From the NCBI GenBank assembly GCA_937906455.1, contig CALCYT010000014.1, forward strand, positions 1 through 64,000: a stretch of DNA of 64,000 nt, written 5' to 3'. Under the pieces are notes generated by a model. That model searched no databases. It was not told the origin of the DNA and saw nothing but the letters and a program-made list of their open reading frames with translations. Positions 25,827 through 35,086 of the stretch are shown piece after piece. This stretch comes from an uncultured Bacteroidales bacterium (GTDB lineage Bacteria; Bacteroidota; Bacteroidia; Bacteroidales; F082). A program made the position numbers and the translations under genes. The number at the start of each line of letters is the position of its first letter. Within the stretch, counting starts at the first letter, position 1.

Positions 25827-26249
25827 ATGGCACTGAAACGAAGAAACCAGAGAAAAGTGGAGTTCAACTCGTCGTCAATGTCCGACCTCGTTTTCCTGCT
25901 CCTTATCTTCTTCATGTTGACATCCACATTAGTGGCACCCAACGCCATCAAGCTTTTGCTGCCACAAAGCAACAGCCGCACCATGGCAAAACAAACCGTG
26001 ACTGTGTATATCAACGAGAAGAACGATTATTTTGTTGGAGAACGCCAAGTGGCTGAGAATCAACTACAATCGGAGATTATGATAGAGCTGAACAAGGCCA
26101 ACACCCCCACTGAAGGCACTGTGGTGGTGCGCTCCGACAAAAATGTCCCGGTTCAATATGTAGTCAATGTGATTGACGCAGTGAACAATATCAACAACGA
26201 GACACATCAGAACCATAAGGTTTTGTTGGCAACATCAGCGAAAAAATGA
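25827..26249 (+). CDS. exbD: ExbD/TolR family biopolymer transport protein
   Basis: 140 aa with one N-terminal membrane helix, SDLVFLLLIFFMLTSTLV, in which the Asp is the proton-carrying residue. A periplasmic domain with VPVQYVVNVIDAV follows. It works with ExbB. It begins 2 bp after exbB, and its stop overlaps the tonB start as ATGA. Confidence 0.92.
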   Translation: MALKRRNQRKVEFNSSSMSDLVFLLLIFFMLTSTLVAPNAIKLLLPQSNSRTMAKQTVTVYINEKNDYFVGERQVAENQLQSEIMIELNKANTPTEGTVVVRSDKNVPVQYVVNVIDAVNNINNETHQNHKVLLATSAKK

Positions 26250-26965
26250 TGAGGCGGAACAAAAATAAGATAATAGCTATTGCTGTCACGGTGGCGGTGC
26301 ATGTCCTCGTGGTGGTGCTTCTCGTCATCATGGCGTTGACGACACCGCTCCCATTACCCGGAGAGGCCGGCGTTGAGGTAAATCTCGGCATGTACAACGA
26401 AGGCATGGGGATGCAACAGAAGCCCAAGCCCACCAAGATTGAGGAAGCGCCGAAGCCGGAGCCTGTGAAGTCCGAGACGGTGACACAAGACTCCGAGGAA
26501 ACGCCAGCCATCGAGGAGACAAAGCCCAAGAAAGAAGAACCTAAAATCGACGAGAGGGCGTTGTTCAAGCCGACAAACAAACCCGTCGAACAGCCGTCAT
26601 CAGAAGGAAACACTGAGAATCCGGGCGACCAAGGCAATCCCAACGGAGGTCAGGATATATCCAATTATGTCGGACAAGGCGGCAGCGGCGGGGGGCCATC
26701 ATACGACCTCGGAGGACGTAATGCCAAAAGCCTGCCAAAGCCAAGCTCCGACTTCAATGAGGAAGGCACCATCGTCGTTGACATCTGGGTTGACCGCGAC
26801 GGTCGCGTTACAAACGCACAAATAGGCAAAGGCACTGACATCTTGAACGGAAAAATGCGCGAAATAGCAATAAACGCGGCCAAAAACTCGTTGTTCGCCC
26901 CCGACAAGAACGCCGTGGAACTACAAAAAGGAACGATAACATACAAATTTATCATAAGAGAATGA
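26246..26965 (+). CDS. tonB: TonB-like energy transducer
   Basis: 239 aa. The N-terminal membrane anchor covers about residues 9-31. A Pro/Lys/Glu-rich spacer with KPKPTKIEEAPKPEP and a Gly-rich stretch follow, and the C-terminus is TonB-like with GTIVVDIWVDRDGRVTNAQI and ITYKFIIRE. It would link the ExbBD motor to outer-membrane SusC-type receptors. It overlaps both exbD and folC by 4 nt (ATGA). The length is typical. Confidence 0.85.
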   Translation: MMRRNKNKIIAIAVTVAVHVLVVVLLVIMALTTPLPLPGEAGVEVNLGMYNEGMGMQQKPKPTKIEEAPKPEPVKSETVTQDSEETPAIEETKPKKEEPKIDERALFKPTNKPVEQPSSEGNTENPGDQGNPNGGQDISNYVGQGGSGGGPSYDLGGRNAKSLPKPSSDFNEEGTIVVDIWVDRDGRVTNAQIGKGTDILNGKMREIAINAAKNSLFAPDKNAVELQKGTITYKFIIRE

Positions 26966-28248
26966 ATTACGCTGAAACGACAAGCTGGATGTTCAACAAG
27001 TTCCCGATGTACCAGAAAATCGGGGCGAAAGCGTATAAACCAGACCTCGGCAACATAGTGGAATTACTTGATTTTCTTGGTAATCCGCAAAACAGATTCA
27101 AGACTGTGCATGTTGCCGGCACCAATGGTAAAGGCACGGTGTCGCACACCTTGGCGTCAATATTCCAGGAATGCGGATATAAAACCGGTTTGTACACCTC
27201 CCCTCACCTGCTCGATTATCGCGAGAGAATACGCGTCAACGGACAAATGATTGATGAACAGAGTGTTATCGACTTCATCGGAAACAACCGGTCGAAGTTT
27301 GAGGAGCTACAGCTATCGTTTTTCGAGATGGCTACGGGCATGGCATTCGACTACTTCGCAAAAGAAAAAGTCGATATCGCCATCATTGAAGTCGGGCTTG
27401 GCGGCCGTCTCGACTCCACAAATGTGATAAAACCTGAACTGAGCGTAATCACCAATATTTCCTTGGATCACGTGAACATGCTTGGCAACACTTTGACGGA
27501 AATAGCGTCTGAGAAAGCCGGCATCATCAAGCCTAATGCTCCTGTCGTAATAGGGGAGACACAAACTGAGACAAAAGACGTTTTCATCGCAAAAGCAGCG
27601 GAATGCCACGCTCCCATTTTCTTCGCTGACCAAATCATTGACTGCGACAAGATTCACATCGAATCGCTTGATTATCAGAAGTTTGACATCTGGAAAAACA
27701 ACGATTTGTATCTTGAGGCGGTGGAATTCCCGCTTCTCGGATATTATCAGAAAAAAAACCTTGCCACAGTGATTTGCGCCGTCGAGATACTGAAAGAAAA
27801 GTTCAACATCGAGAAAAAAGACATCGTCAACGGGCTTGAATTTGTGGTCAAAAACACCAATCTGATGGGCAGATGGCAGATTTTGTGCCGTCAGCCATTA
27901 GTGATTGCCGACACGGGCCATAACGTGGGTGGCGTGAAAGAGATAACGATGCAGCTTAGTGATATGACTTTCAGGAAGTTACATTTCGTCTTAGGTTGTG
28001 TCAACGATAAAGACATTGACGGCATATTGAATCTGTTGCCACACTATGCCGAGTATTATTTCTGTAAGGCCGACATCCCACGCGGATTAGACGCCAACAT
28101 ATTGGCAGCCAAGGCATTCGAGGTCGGATTGCGGGGCAATATCTATGAATCGGTACGGCAGGCATACCATTCGGCACTCAACAACGCCCATTTCGATGAT
28201 GTCGTTTTCATCGGAGGCAGCAATTTTACAGTAGCGGAGGTGATTTGA
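26962..28248 (+). CDS. folC: bifunctional folylpolyglutamate/dihydrofolate synthase
   Basis: 428 aa, a Mur-ligase-fold enzyme with HVAGTNGKGTVSH (P-loop), YTSPHL, EVGLGGRLDSTN, SLDHVNMLG and ADTGHNVGG. It adds glutamate to folates and dihydropteroate in the cytoplasm. Its start overlaps tonB by 4 nt, though no functional link with TonB is known. This pairing is frequent in Bacteroidota. Confidence 0.94.
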   Translation: MNYAETTSWMFNKFPMYQKIGAKAYKPDLGNIVELLDFLGNPQNRFKTVHVAGTNGKGTVSHTLASIFQECGYKTGLYTSPHLLDYRERIRVNGQMIDEQSVIDFIGNNRSKFEELQLSFFEMATGMAFDYFAKEKVDIAIIEVGLGGRLDSTNVIKPELSVITNISLDHVNMLGNTLTEIASEKAGIIKPNAPVVIGETQTETKDVFIAKAAECHAPIFFADQIIDCDKIHIESLDYQKFDIWKNNDLYLEAVEFPLLGYYQKKNLATVICAVEILKEKFNIEKKDIVNGLEFVVKNTNLMGRWQILCRQPLVIADTGHNVGGVKEITMQLSDMTFRKLHFVLGCVNDKDIDGILNLLPHYAEYYFCKADIPRGLDANILAAKAFEVGLRGNIYESVRQAYHSALNNAHFDDVVFIGGSNFTVAEVI

Positions 28249-28284
28249 TGGTCAAGGAGTGATTTTGTTTTGTTTAACAGAAAA

Positions 28285-30573
28285 ATGAAAAGAGTCAGAT
28301 TGATATTGTTAATGCTCGTGATTTTTGGATTATCGAGCTGCGCCATCAGGAAATATGTGCCTGAAGGCAAATCAATATTGATTGATTATCAAATCGTTAA
28401 CGATTCAACAAACTTCAATATATCCAAATCGGAATTGACAAGTCATATCGTGCAGAAGCCAAACAGGAATTTGTTCGGATGGCTGCCGAGAGTCTGGGTT
28501 TACTACAAGACAATCAAAAAAACGGACAAAGGCTTTTATAGATGGATTAACACCAATTTCGGCGTAGAGCCGGTATATTACAGCAGCGTCTTCACTGCCG
28601 ATTCCAAACGACAGATGGAGATTTACTTAGAGAACACCGGATTTTTCAAATCCACAGTGGAGACAAGCCAAACGGAGAAACGCAAGCGTTCAAAGGTGGT
28701 TTACCGGATAAAGCCTGAAACACCTTATAAAATAAGGGAAGTCAACAGGAAGATTTATGACAGCACCGTCGCGCAAGACATACATTACATTGATAATGAG
28801 ATGCTTGTCAGGCCAGGTGACAATTACGATGTGTTCACCATGGACAAAGAGCGGACACTTATCACAACACATCTAAGGGACAACGGCTATTATTACTTCA
28901 CGAAAGACAACATCAAGTATGAAGTTGACACCAATCTGATGGCCAAACAAGCGGATGTAACGCTCAGAATCAACGGTGACAATCATTATAAGTATAAGAT
29001 TAACAAGGTCTTCATCTATCCTGATTTCGACGTACAGAATAAAAACACCATGCAGAACGACACGGTGGCTTACACCTTCTCATGGAGCAAAAACGACCCC
29101 ACTCACCGTTTTTATTTCATTTCCACGCGAAAGCCAAATGTCAATTTCAAGACTTTCAACCAGGTGATTCAGATTCATGAAGGCGATTATTTCAGTCAGA
29201 AGAAGGTCAGCCAGACATACAGAGCGTTAGGAAGTCTTAAGTTATACAATCTCAGCAACATAAGCTTTGACACCATCGCGAGCGGCAACGACTCCGTGAA
29301 ATTGCTCAACTGCATAGTGACGCTGCAAAAAGACAAGATTCACTACTATAACATTCAGCTTGAGGGCACCAATTCAGGCGGCGACTTAGGCACTCTGGGA
29401 AGCTTCTCTTATCGTAACAACAACATTTTCAGAGGCTCAGAGGTGTTTAGAATCACTTTCAGATACGGTTTCCAAGCCCAAAGAGTTGAAAATTTCGTTG
29501 TTAACGAAGGACTCTTCAACACCCAGGAATTCAGCGCGGAGGCCAGCATCACGTTCCCGCGATTCCTAAGCCCCATCAATTTGCATCGTTTTGTGAGCGA
29601 ATACCAGCCTAAAACAATGATTGCCACGGGTTATAACATGCAAATCCGACCGATGTACAACAGATATATCATCACAGCATCGTATGGTTACAATTGGATG
29701 TCAACAAGCACCATAGAACACTACCTCACACCCATCAACTTAAACGCTGTCAAGGTGTTGCCGTCAGACATTTTCGAGGAGTTGCTAAGCATGGAGACAA
29801 ACCAGCGCATCAAGGACCAATATACCGACCACTTGATTTTGGGTTTGAATTATTCGTTTATCTTCAACAACCAGAATGTCAAGAAGACCAACGACTTCGT
29901 CTATTTCAAATTCGACATCGAGACATCAGGCAATCTTTTGTCGCTCCTGAACAACACGCCAATCATCAAACAAACCGATAACTATCACGAAATCATTGGG
30001 ATACGATATGCGCAATACCTTAAGTTTCAGTTTGATTTCAGGTTTTACCATTACTTTAGAAACAAAAACATGTTAGCGTTGCGTTTCGCATATGGTCAGG
30101 GCATAGCATATGGCAACTCTCACGACATCCCATTTGAAAAGAGTTTCTATGCCGGAGGTACCAATGGCATGCGCGGATGGCAGTTTAGGACTCTCGGTCC
30201 CGGAGAATTTAACAACGAGTGGGGCGTCAACATGGAACATATAGGCGATTTGCATATTGAATCAAATATTGAATATCGTTTTCCTCTTTACGGCATGGTC
30301 AAAGGAGCTTTGTTCTCGGATATAGGCAACATCTGGACTTTAAGCGACAACGAGTCGTTTCCGGGAGGTCAATTCAAGTTCAACAAATTCTACAAACAGA
30401 TGGCATTGGACGCCGGTTTCGGGATACGTGTAGATTTCTCGTTTTTCCTCATCCGTATTGACATGGCGATACCGTTATACGACCCATCATATTCAGAATC
30501 AGAGAGATGGAGAGCCGGCAAGTTGCAATTACAAAACATCGGCTGGAATTTTGGCATAGGATACCCATTTTAA
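28285..30573 (+). CDS. TamL-like Omp85 outer-membrane lipoprotein
   Basis: The start is ATG at 28285 (MKRVRLILLM), giving a lipoprotein signal with LSSC as lipobox. The open frame begins earlier with TTG. The 762-aa product has N-terminal POTRA-like repeats (for example INKVFIYPDF) and a C-terminal Omp85 barrel with the lid-lock-type FYAGGTNGMRGWQFRTLGPG and GMVKGALFSDIGNIW. In Bacteroidota the TamA counterpart is a lipoprotein called TamL, and this protein fits that. It is thought to insert a subset of proteins into the outer membrane. The gene is 36 bp after folC. Confidence 0.82.
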   Translation: MKRVRLILLMLVIFGLSSCAIRKYVPEGKSILIDYQIVNDSTNFNISKSELTSHIVQKPNRNLFGWLPRVWVYYKTIKKTDKGFYRWINTNFGVEPVYYSSVFTADSKRQMEIYLENTGFFKSTVETSQTEKRKRSKVVYRIKPETPYKIREVNRKIYDSTVAQDIHYIDNEMLVRPGDNYDVFTMDKERTLITTHLRDNGYYYFTKDNIKYEVDTNLMAKQADVTLRINGDNHYKYKINKVFIYPDFDVQNKNTMQNDTVAYTFSWSKNDPTHRFYFISTRKPNVNFKTFNQVIQIHEGDYFSQKKVSQTYRALGSLKLYNLSNISFDTIASGNDSVKLLNCIVTLQKDKIHYYNIQLEGTNSGGDLGTLGSFSYRNNNIFRGSEVFRITFRYGFQAQRVENFVVNEGLFNTQEFSAEASITFPRFLSPINLHRFVSEYQPKTMIATGYNMQIRPMYNRYIITASYGYNWMSTSTIEHYLTPINLNAVKVLPSDIFEELLSMETNQRIKDQYTDHLILGLNYSFIFNNQNVKKTNDFVYFKFDIETSGNLLSLLNNTPIIKQTDNYHEIIGIRYAQYLKFQFDFRFYHYFRNKNMLALRFAYGQGIAYGNSHDIPFEKSFYAGGTNGMRGWQFRTLGPGEFNNEWGVNMEHIGDLHIESNIEYRFPLYGMVKGALFSDIGNIWTLSDNESFPGGQFKFNKFYKQMALDAGFGIRVDFSFFLIRIDMAIPLYDPSYSESERWRAGKLQLQNIGWNFGIGYPF

Positions 30574-30574
30574 C

Positions 30575-32011
30575 ATGACGCGACAGGATTTGTACAAGGC
30601 ACTCACCACCTCGTTTGGCTACGACCCCACGGAAGGCCAACGTACTGTGTTGTATCATCTCGCGGCCTTTCTATTGTCTGAGAAGCCCAATCCCGCTTAC
30701 CTTTTGCAAGGATATGCCGGTACCGGAAAGACCACTCTTGTGACCACTTTGGTGAAGACGCTTCCACAGATTGGGCTGCGCTACCAGCTAATGGCACCCA
30801 CAGGTAGAGCTGCCAAGGTGTTGAGCGGCTACACAGGCAAGAACGCATCCACCTTACATCGCAAGATTTACCGTTTCCAACAATACGCCGACGGCTCGTT
30901 CCGCATGACGAGATCTGAAAACAAGGCTAAAGACACCCTCTTCATTGTGGATGAATGCTCAATGATTCCTGATGATTTCTCAAGCGGGCGTTCTCTGCTC
31001 GACGACCTCATCGGCTATGTGTTCAGTGGCGAAAACTGCAAGCTCCTGCTTATCGGCGACAACGCCCAGCTGCCTCCGGTGGGATTGGAAAACAGCCCCG
31101 CCAACGACATTGAAGTGCTGAAGCATGGCTTTAATCTCACCGTGGCAACACATGAACTCACCGAGGTGATGCGACAAGAAGAAGAATCGGGGATTTTGTG
31201 GAACGCCACATATCTACGCCGTCATTTCGAAGGAGATTTCTCCATTCCGCTACGCTCCAGTCGAAATGACGCGTTACTGCCCCTTTTTAATGTCAACGGT
31301 TTTCCTGACGTGCATCGCATTGAACCTCAAGAGTTTGAAGAATTGCTATGGCAAAATTTCAATGGCAATAACAACAACGCCGTCATAATCTGCAAGAGCA
31401 ACAAACGCGCCAATATGTACAATCAGGCTATTCGTGCACGTATCTTGCAGGAAGATGGTGAGATTTCGACAGGCGATAAGCTGATGGTAGTGAAAAACAA
31501 CTATTTCTGGACCGATGAGGATCAAAAAATCAGTTTTATCGCCAACGGCGACATGGTCGAGCTGATGCGCATCAACAATATTGAGGAGATGTACGGCTTC
31601 CATTATGCCGATGTTGAGATACAACTCTCCGATTATCAAGAAGAACCAAATCTGTCAGTAAAAATTCTCCTTGAAACTCTCACCAGCAACTCCCCTGCCC
31701 TCACTCAAGATGAATCTGACAAACTTTACAAAGCCATTGAAGAAGATTACATGGACATCCCGAACCGTCGTGACAGATACAAGGCGATGCGACAAAACCC
31801 ATATTTCAACGCGTTGCAGGTGAAGTTCGGCTATGCGCTCACCTGCCATAAGACGCAGGGCGGACAATGGCAGACAGTGTTCATCGACGCGCCTTATCTC
31901 GAGGACGAAGAACCTTTGCAGCTCAGCGACTTACGTTGGTTTTACACTGCCGTTACACGCGCTCAGAAACAGCTGTATTTCGTCAATTTCAAAGACGAAT
32001 ATTTTGAATAA
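30575..32011 (+). CDS. RecD-like ATP-dependent DNA helicase (AAA_30 / UvrD_C2)
   Basis: The 478-aa SF1 helicase has Walker A GYAGTGKTT (residues 46-54), FIVDECSMIPDD (motif II), GDNAQLPPVG (motif III) and a C-terminal UvrD_C2 part with GYALTCHKTQGGQW (motifs V and VI). It is shorter than RecD2 and lacks its N-terminal extension. Genes of this kind are common in Bacteroidales and are annotated as AAA-family or exodeoxyribonuclease V alpha-like helicases. No RecB or RecC gene is near. It starts 1 bp after tamL. Confidence 0.85.
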   Translation: MTRQDLYKALTTSFGYDPTEGQRTVLYHLAAFLLSEKPNPAYLLQGYAGTGKTTLVTTLVKTLPQIGLRYQLMAPTGRAAKVLSGYTGKNASTLHRKIYRFQQYADGSFRMTRSENKAKDTLFIVDECSMIPDDFSSGRSLLDDLIGYVFSGENCKLLLIGDNAQLPPVGLENSPANDIEVLKHGFNLTVATHELTEVMRQEEESGILWNATYLRRHFEGDFSIPLRSSRNDALLPLFNVNGFPDVHRIEPQEFEELLWQNFNGNNNNAVIICKSNKRANMYNQAIRARILQEDGEISTGDKLMVVKNNYFWTDEDQKISFIANGDMVELMRINNIEEMYGFHYADVEIQLSDYQEEPNLSVKILLETLTSNSPALTQDESDKLYKAIEEDYMDIPNRRDRYKAMRQNPYFNALQVKFGYALTCHKTQGGQWQTVFIDAPYLEDEEPLQLSDLRWFYTAVTRAQKQLYFVNFKDEYFE

Positions 32012-32015
32012 AAGA

Positions 32016-32037
32016 GATGCTGTATTGCTACAGCATC
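32016..32037 (-). terminator. Terminator of eno
   Basis: Stem GATGCTGTA and TACAGCATC (9 bp) with loop GCAA on the minus strand (GNRA type), followed by TCTTTTATT. No T-run follows on the plus strand. Confidence 0.7.
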
Positions 32038-32084
32038 CCCACCATAAACAAAAAAAACAAATTAGTCGCTTATGCGACACTACC

Positions 32085-33374
32085 CTATTTCGTGAATTTA
32101 TGATTCTTTCCCGGATAATAAGCCATATCGCCAAGTTCCTCTTCAATTCGCATCAGCTGATTGTATTTGCAGATACGGTCGGTACGTGACGCAGAACCTG
32201 TTTTTATCTCGCCGGTGTTCAATGCCACGGCGAGGTCGGCGATAGTCGTGTCTTCTGTCTCTCCAGAACGATGACTCATAACAGCGGTATATTGGTTTCG
32301 ATAGGCAAGATTAACAGCTGCAATAGTCTCTGTCAGCGAACCTATCTGATTGACTTTCACCAATATAGAGTTAGCGACATTACGGTCGATACCCATCTTC
32401 AAGCGTTCAACATTTGTGACAAAGAGGTCGTCGCCAACGAGTTGTATCTTACTGCCCATAGTGTCGGTCATGAGTTTCCATCCATCCCAATCGTCTTCAG
32501 CCATGCCGTCTTCGATAGAGATGATAGGATATTTCTTCACCCAGTTATTCCAAAACTCCACCATTTCCTTGGCGTTCAGCTTCTCGCCTGTCGATTTGTG
32601 CAGATGGTAAGCCTTTTCTTCCGGAAGGTAGTATTCTGATGAAGCGGCGTCGAGAGCGATGAACACGTCTTCGCCAGGACGATAGCCAGCTTTCTCTATA
32701 GCTTTGAGAATCACTTCAATACCCTCGTCGTTTGATTTGAGATTTGGTGCGAAGCCACCTTCATCGCCAACATTTGTCGAATAACCGGCGGCTTTCAGCA
32801 CGTTTTTGAGGTTGTGGAATATCTCAGAGCCCATCTGAATAGCCTGATGGAATGATGTCGCGCCGACCGGCATAATCATAAACTCTTGGAAGTCAACGCT
32901 ATTATCAGCATGAGAACCGCCATTGAGTATATTCATCATAGGTATTGGCAATGTGTTTGCGCTGACACCGCCGACATAGCGATACAATGGCTGGTCGGTA
33001 TATATGGCACCGGCTTTGGCGCATGCGAGTGACACGCCGAGTATTGCGTTGGCACCGAAGTTTCCTTTGTTTTTTGTGCCGTCAAGCTCAATCATCTTGG
33101 CATCGATGGCATTCTGGTCTGTAACCTCATAGCCTTCAATAGCTTTTGCTATCTCGTTGTTCACATGGTCAACTGCCTTGTAAACGCTCTTGCCCATGAA
33201 TTTCGTTTTGTCACCATCGCGAAGTTCCACAGCCTCATGGACACCTGTCGAGGCGCCTGATGGCACTGCTGCTCTGCCGAGAATGCCGTCTTCGGTGATG
33301 ACATCGACTTCCACTGTCGGATTTCCGCGAGAATCCAGGATCTGGCGGGCATGAATTTTTTCTATTCTACTCAT
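32085..33374 (-). CDS. eno: enolase
   Basis: 429 aa with the full enolase signature: ARQILDSRGNPTVEVD, GGSHADNSVDFQEFM, SIEDGMAEDDW, LVGDDLFVTN and SHRSGETEDTTIADLAVA. It interconverts 2-phosphoglycerate and phosphoenolpyruvate in glycolysis. The gene is monocistronic, with its own TATCTTTG promoter at 33410 and terminator at 32016. The length is as expected. Confidence 0.97.
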   Translation of the reverse strand: MSRIEKIHARQILDSRGNPTVEVDVITEDGILGRAAVPSGASTGVHEAVELRDGDKTKFMGKSVYKAVDHVNNEIAKAIEGYEVTDQNAIDAKMIELDGTKNKGNFGANAILGVSLACAKAGAIYTDQPLYRYVGGVSANTLPIPMMNILNGGSHADNSVDFQEFMIMPVGATSFHQAIQMGSEIFHNLKNVLKAAGYSTNVGDEGGFAPNLKSNDEGIEVILKAIEKAGYRPGEDVFIALDAASSEYYLPEEKAYHLHKSTGEKLNAKEMVEFWNNWVKKYPIISIEDGMAEDDWDGWKLMTDTMGSKIQLVGDDLFVTNVERLKMGIDRNVANSILVKVNQIGSLTETIAAVNLAYRNQYTAVMSHRSGETEDTTIADLAVALNTGEIKTGSASRTDRICKYNQLMRIEEELGDMAYYPGKNHKFTK

Positions 33375-33409
33375 TTTATTCTATTTTTAAATATTTTCAA
33401 TACAAGTTA

Positions 33410-33417
33410 CAAAGATA
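33410..33417 (-). promoter_or_regulatory. -7 element of the eno promoter
   Basis: TATCTTTG on the minus strand, 36 bp before the eno start. The -33 region falls in a GATAAAA repeat and is not clear. Confidence 0.55.
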
Positions 33418-33456
33418 CAAAAAAAGATAACAGATAAAGGATAAAAGATAAAAGAA
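33418..33456 (+). repeat. GATAAAA heptamer repeat upstream of eno
   Basis: Four to five AGATAAA-like units with a 7-bp period. TAA stops are on the plus strand here, which is antisense to both flanking genes, unlike the other blocks. Confidence 0.6.
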
Positions 33457-33472
33457 TTTTTTTAAAAAAACA

Positions 33473-33499
33473 GTAGAGACGCCTTGATGACGCCTCTAC
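33473..33499 (-). terminator. GTAGAG-type hairpin terminator behind rplQ
   Basis: On the minus strand GTAGAGGCGTC and GGCGTCTCTAC pair along 11 bp with two G.U wobbles, followed by CTGTTTTTTT. It ends the long ribosomal protein block. On the plus strand the wobbles become A.C mismatches. Confidence 0.8.
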
Positions 33500-33547
33500 C
33501 TTAAGCCTCTAAACTTATAAACTTTTAAGCTTCTAAGCTATTAAGCT
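33500..33547 (-). repeat. Octamer repeat between the rplQ stop and its terminator
   Basis: Read on the minus strand it starts TTAGCTTAATAGCTTAG, identical over 17 nt to the repeat behind fabG, and then drifts. It carries several TAA and TAG in different frames. Confidence 0.8.
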
Positions 33548-33550
33548 AAT

Positions 33551-34069
33551 TTATTCAGCCTTTGGAGCCTCTTCAGCCGGTGTAGCGTTTTCTGCCGGAG
33601 CAACAGCTACTTCTTCAGCCTTGGGAGCCGTCTCGGTTGCTTTCTTCTTGCCACCACGACGTGTTGACTTGGTTGTCTTAGCGGCGGCCTTCTTGCCGTT
33701 GGTGTAAACATCGTTGTAGTCAACGAGTTCCATCATGCACATATCCGCATTGTCACCGGCACGCAGACCAAGTTTTATGATACGTGTGTAGCCGCCAGGA
33801 CGGTTAGCCACTTTCTGGCTCACCTCACGGAACAACTCTGTGACAGCGTATTTGTTTTGCAACTGTGCGAAAACGACACGACGAGAGTTTGTGGAGTCGT
33901 CTTTGGAACGTGTGATCATCGGTTCGACGTAGGTACGCAAAGCCTTTGCCTTAGCCGTTGTGGTAATGATGCGTTTCTCAAGTATCAGCGACGACGCCAT
34001 ATTTGACAGCATGGCATTACGGTGAGCGGCTTTTCTTCCTAAATGATTGATTTTCTTATTGTGTCTCAT
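33551..34069 (-). CDS. rplQ: 50S ribosomal protein L17 with long C-terminal tail
   Basis: The first 125 residues are normal L17 (MRHNKKINHLGRKAAHRNAM at the start). A low-complexity tail of about 45 residues rich in Ala, Lys, Glu and Pro follows, making 172 aa in all. Such tails are known in L17 of Bacteroidota. L17 lies near the peptide exit of the large subunit. It is the last gene of the alpha operon, 5 bp behind rpoA. Confidence 0.96.
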   Translation of the reverse strand: MRHNKKINHLGRKAAHRNAMLSNMASSLILEKRIITTTAKAKALRTYVEPMITRSKDDSTNSRRVVFAQLQNKYAVTELFREVSQKVANRPGGYTRIIKLGLRAGDNADMCMMELVDYNDVYTNGKKAAAKTTKSTRRGGKKKATETAPKAEEVAVAPAENATPAEEAPKAE

Positions 34070-34074
34070 CTCTT

Positions 34075-35067
34075 TTATTCCTTATCTAATTTATATTTAC
34101 TGATATTCATTCCAAATTCGAGTCCTTTGCTTCTGACCAGGTCTTCCAATTCTGTGAGTGACTTCTTACCGAAGTTACGGAATTTAAGCAGGTCGGCCTT
34201 GTTGAGGGCAACGAGTTCGCCGATTGTCTCGACTTCGGCTGCTTTGAGGCAGTTCAGAGCGCGAACTGAAAGATCCATGTCAACGAGTTTGGTCTTCAGA
34301 AGTTGACGAATATGCAGTGAGCCTTCGTCAAAGTCTTCCGACACCGTTTTCTGTTCATCCATCATGGTGATGCGTTCGTCGGAGAACAGCATGAAGTGAT
34401 AAATGAGGATCTTAGCAGCTTCCGTCATTGCATCTTTCGGATTGATAGAGCCATCTGTTTCGATGTCAAGGATGAGCTTCTCGTAGTCGGTTTTTTGTTC
34501 GACACGATAGTTGTCAACCTTGAAACTGACGTTTCTGATAGGTGTATGGATTGAATCGATGGCGATGGTGTTGACCGGCGCGTTAAGAACCTTGTTCTCA
34601 TCAGCGTTGACATAGCCTCTGCCTTTTCCTATGGTCATGTCGATTGTCAGTTTCACCGATGGATCCATGTGGCAGATAACGAGTTCCGGGTTCAGCACTT
34701 GGAACACTGAGAGGAACTTGTTGATGTCACCTGCGACGAATTCTTCTTGTCCGCCGATGACGACGGTGACTTTCTCGAATGTCTCACCCGGGATCTGTTG
34801 TTTGAAACGAACCTGTTTGAACTTGAGCACTATATCGGTAAGGTCTTCAATGACGCCTGGGATTGGAGCCATTTCGTGTTCCACGCCTTCAATGCGTATT
34901 GAAGTGATGGCGTAACCTTCAAGCGATGAGAGGAGTACTCTTCTCAGGGCGTTACCTATTGTCATGCCGTAGCCGGGTTCGAGCGGGCGAAATTCGAAGA
35001 CACCGTGTTTGTCTGTCGATTCTACCATGACGACCTTGTCAGGTCTTTGAAATGCTAATATTGCCAT
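34075..35067 (-). CDS. rpoA: RNA polymerase alpha subunit
   Basis: 330 aa. The N-terminal dimerisation domain contains RRVLLSSLEGYAIT and the C-terminal domain has the helix-hairpin-helix LLKFRNFGKKSLTELE. The C-terminal domain contacts activators and UP elements. Gene order rpsM-rpsK-rpsD-rpoA-rplQ is the classical alpha operon. Confidence 0.97.
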   Translation of the reverse strand: MAILAFQRPDKVVMVESTDKHGVFEFRPLEPGYGMTIGNALRRVLLSSLEGYAITSIRIEGVEHEMAPIPGVIEDLTDIVLKFKQVRFKQQIPGETFEKVTVVIGGQEEFVAGDINKFLSVFQVLNPELVICHMDPSVKLTIDMTIGKGRGYVNADENKVLNAPVNTIAIDSIHTPIRNVSFKVDNYRVEQKTDYEKLILDIETDGSINPKDAMTEAAKILIYHFMLFSDERITMMDEQKTVSEDFDEGSLHIRQLLKTKLVDMDLSVRALNCLKAAEVETIGELVALNKADLLKFRNFGKKSLTELEDLVRSKGLEFGMNISKYKLDKE

Positions 35068-35086
35068 AATATCAGTTTATATTCGA

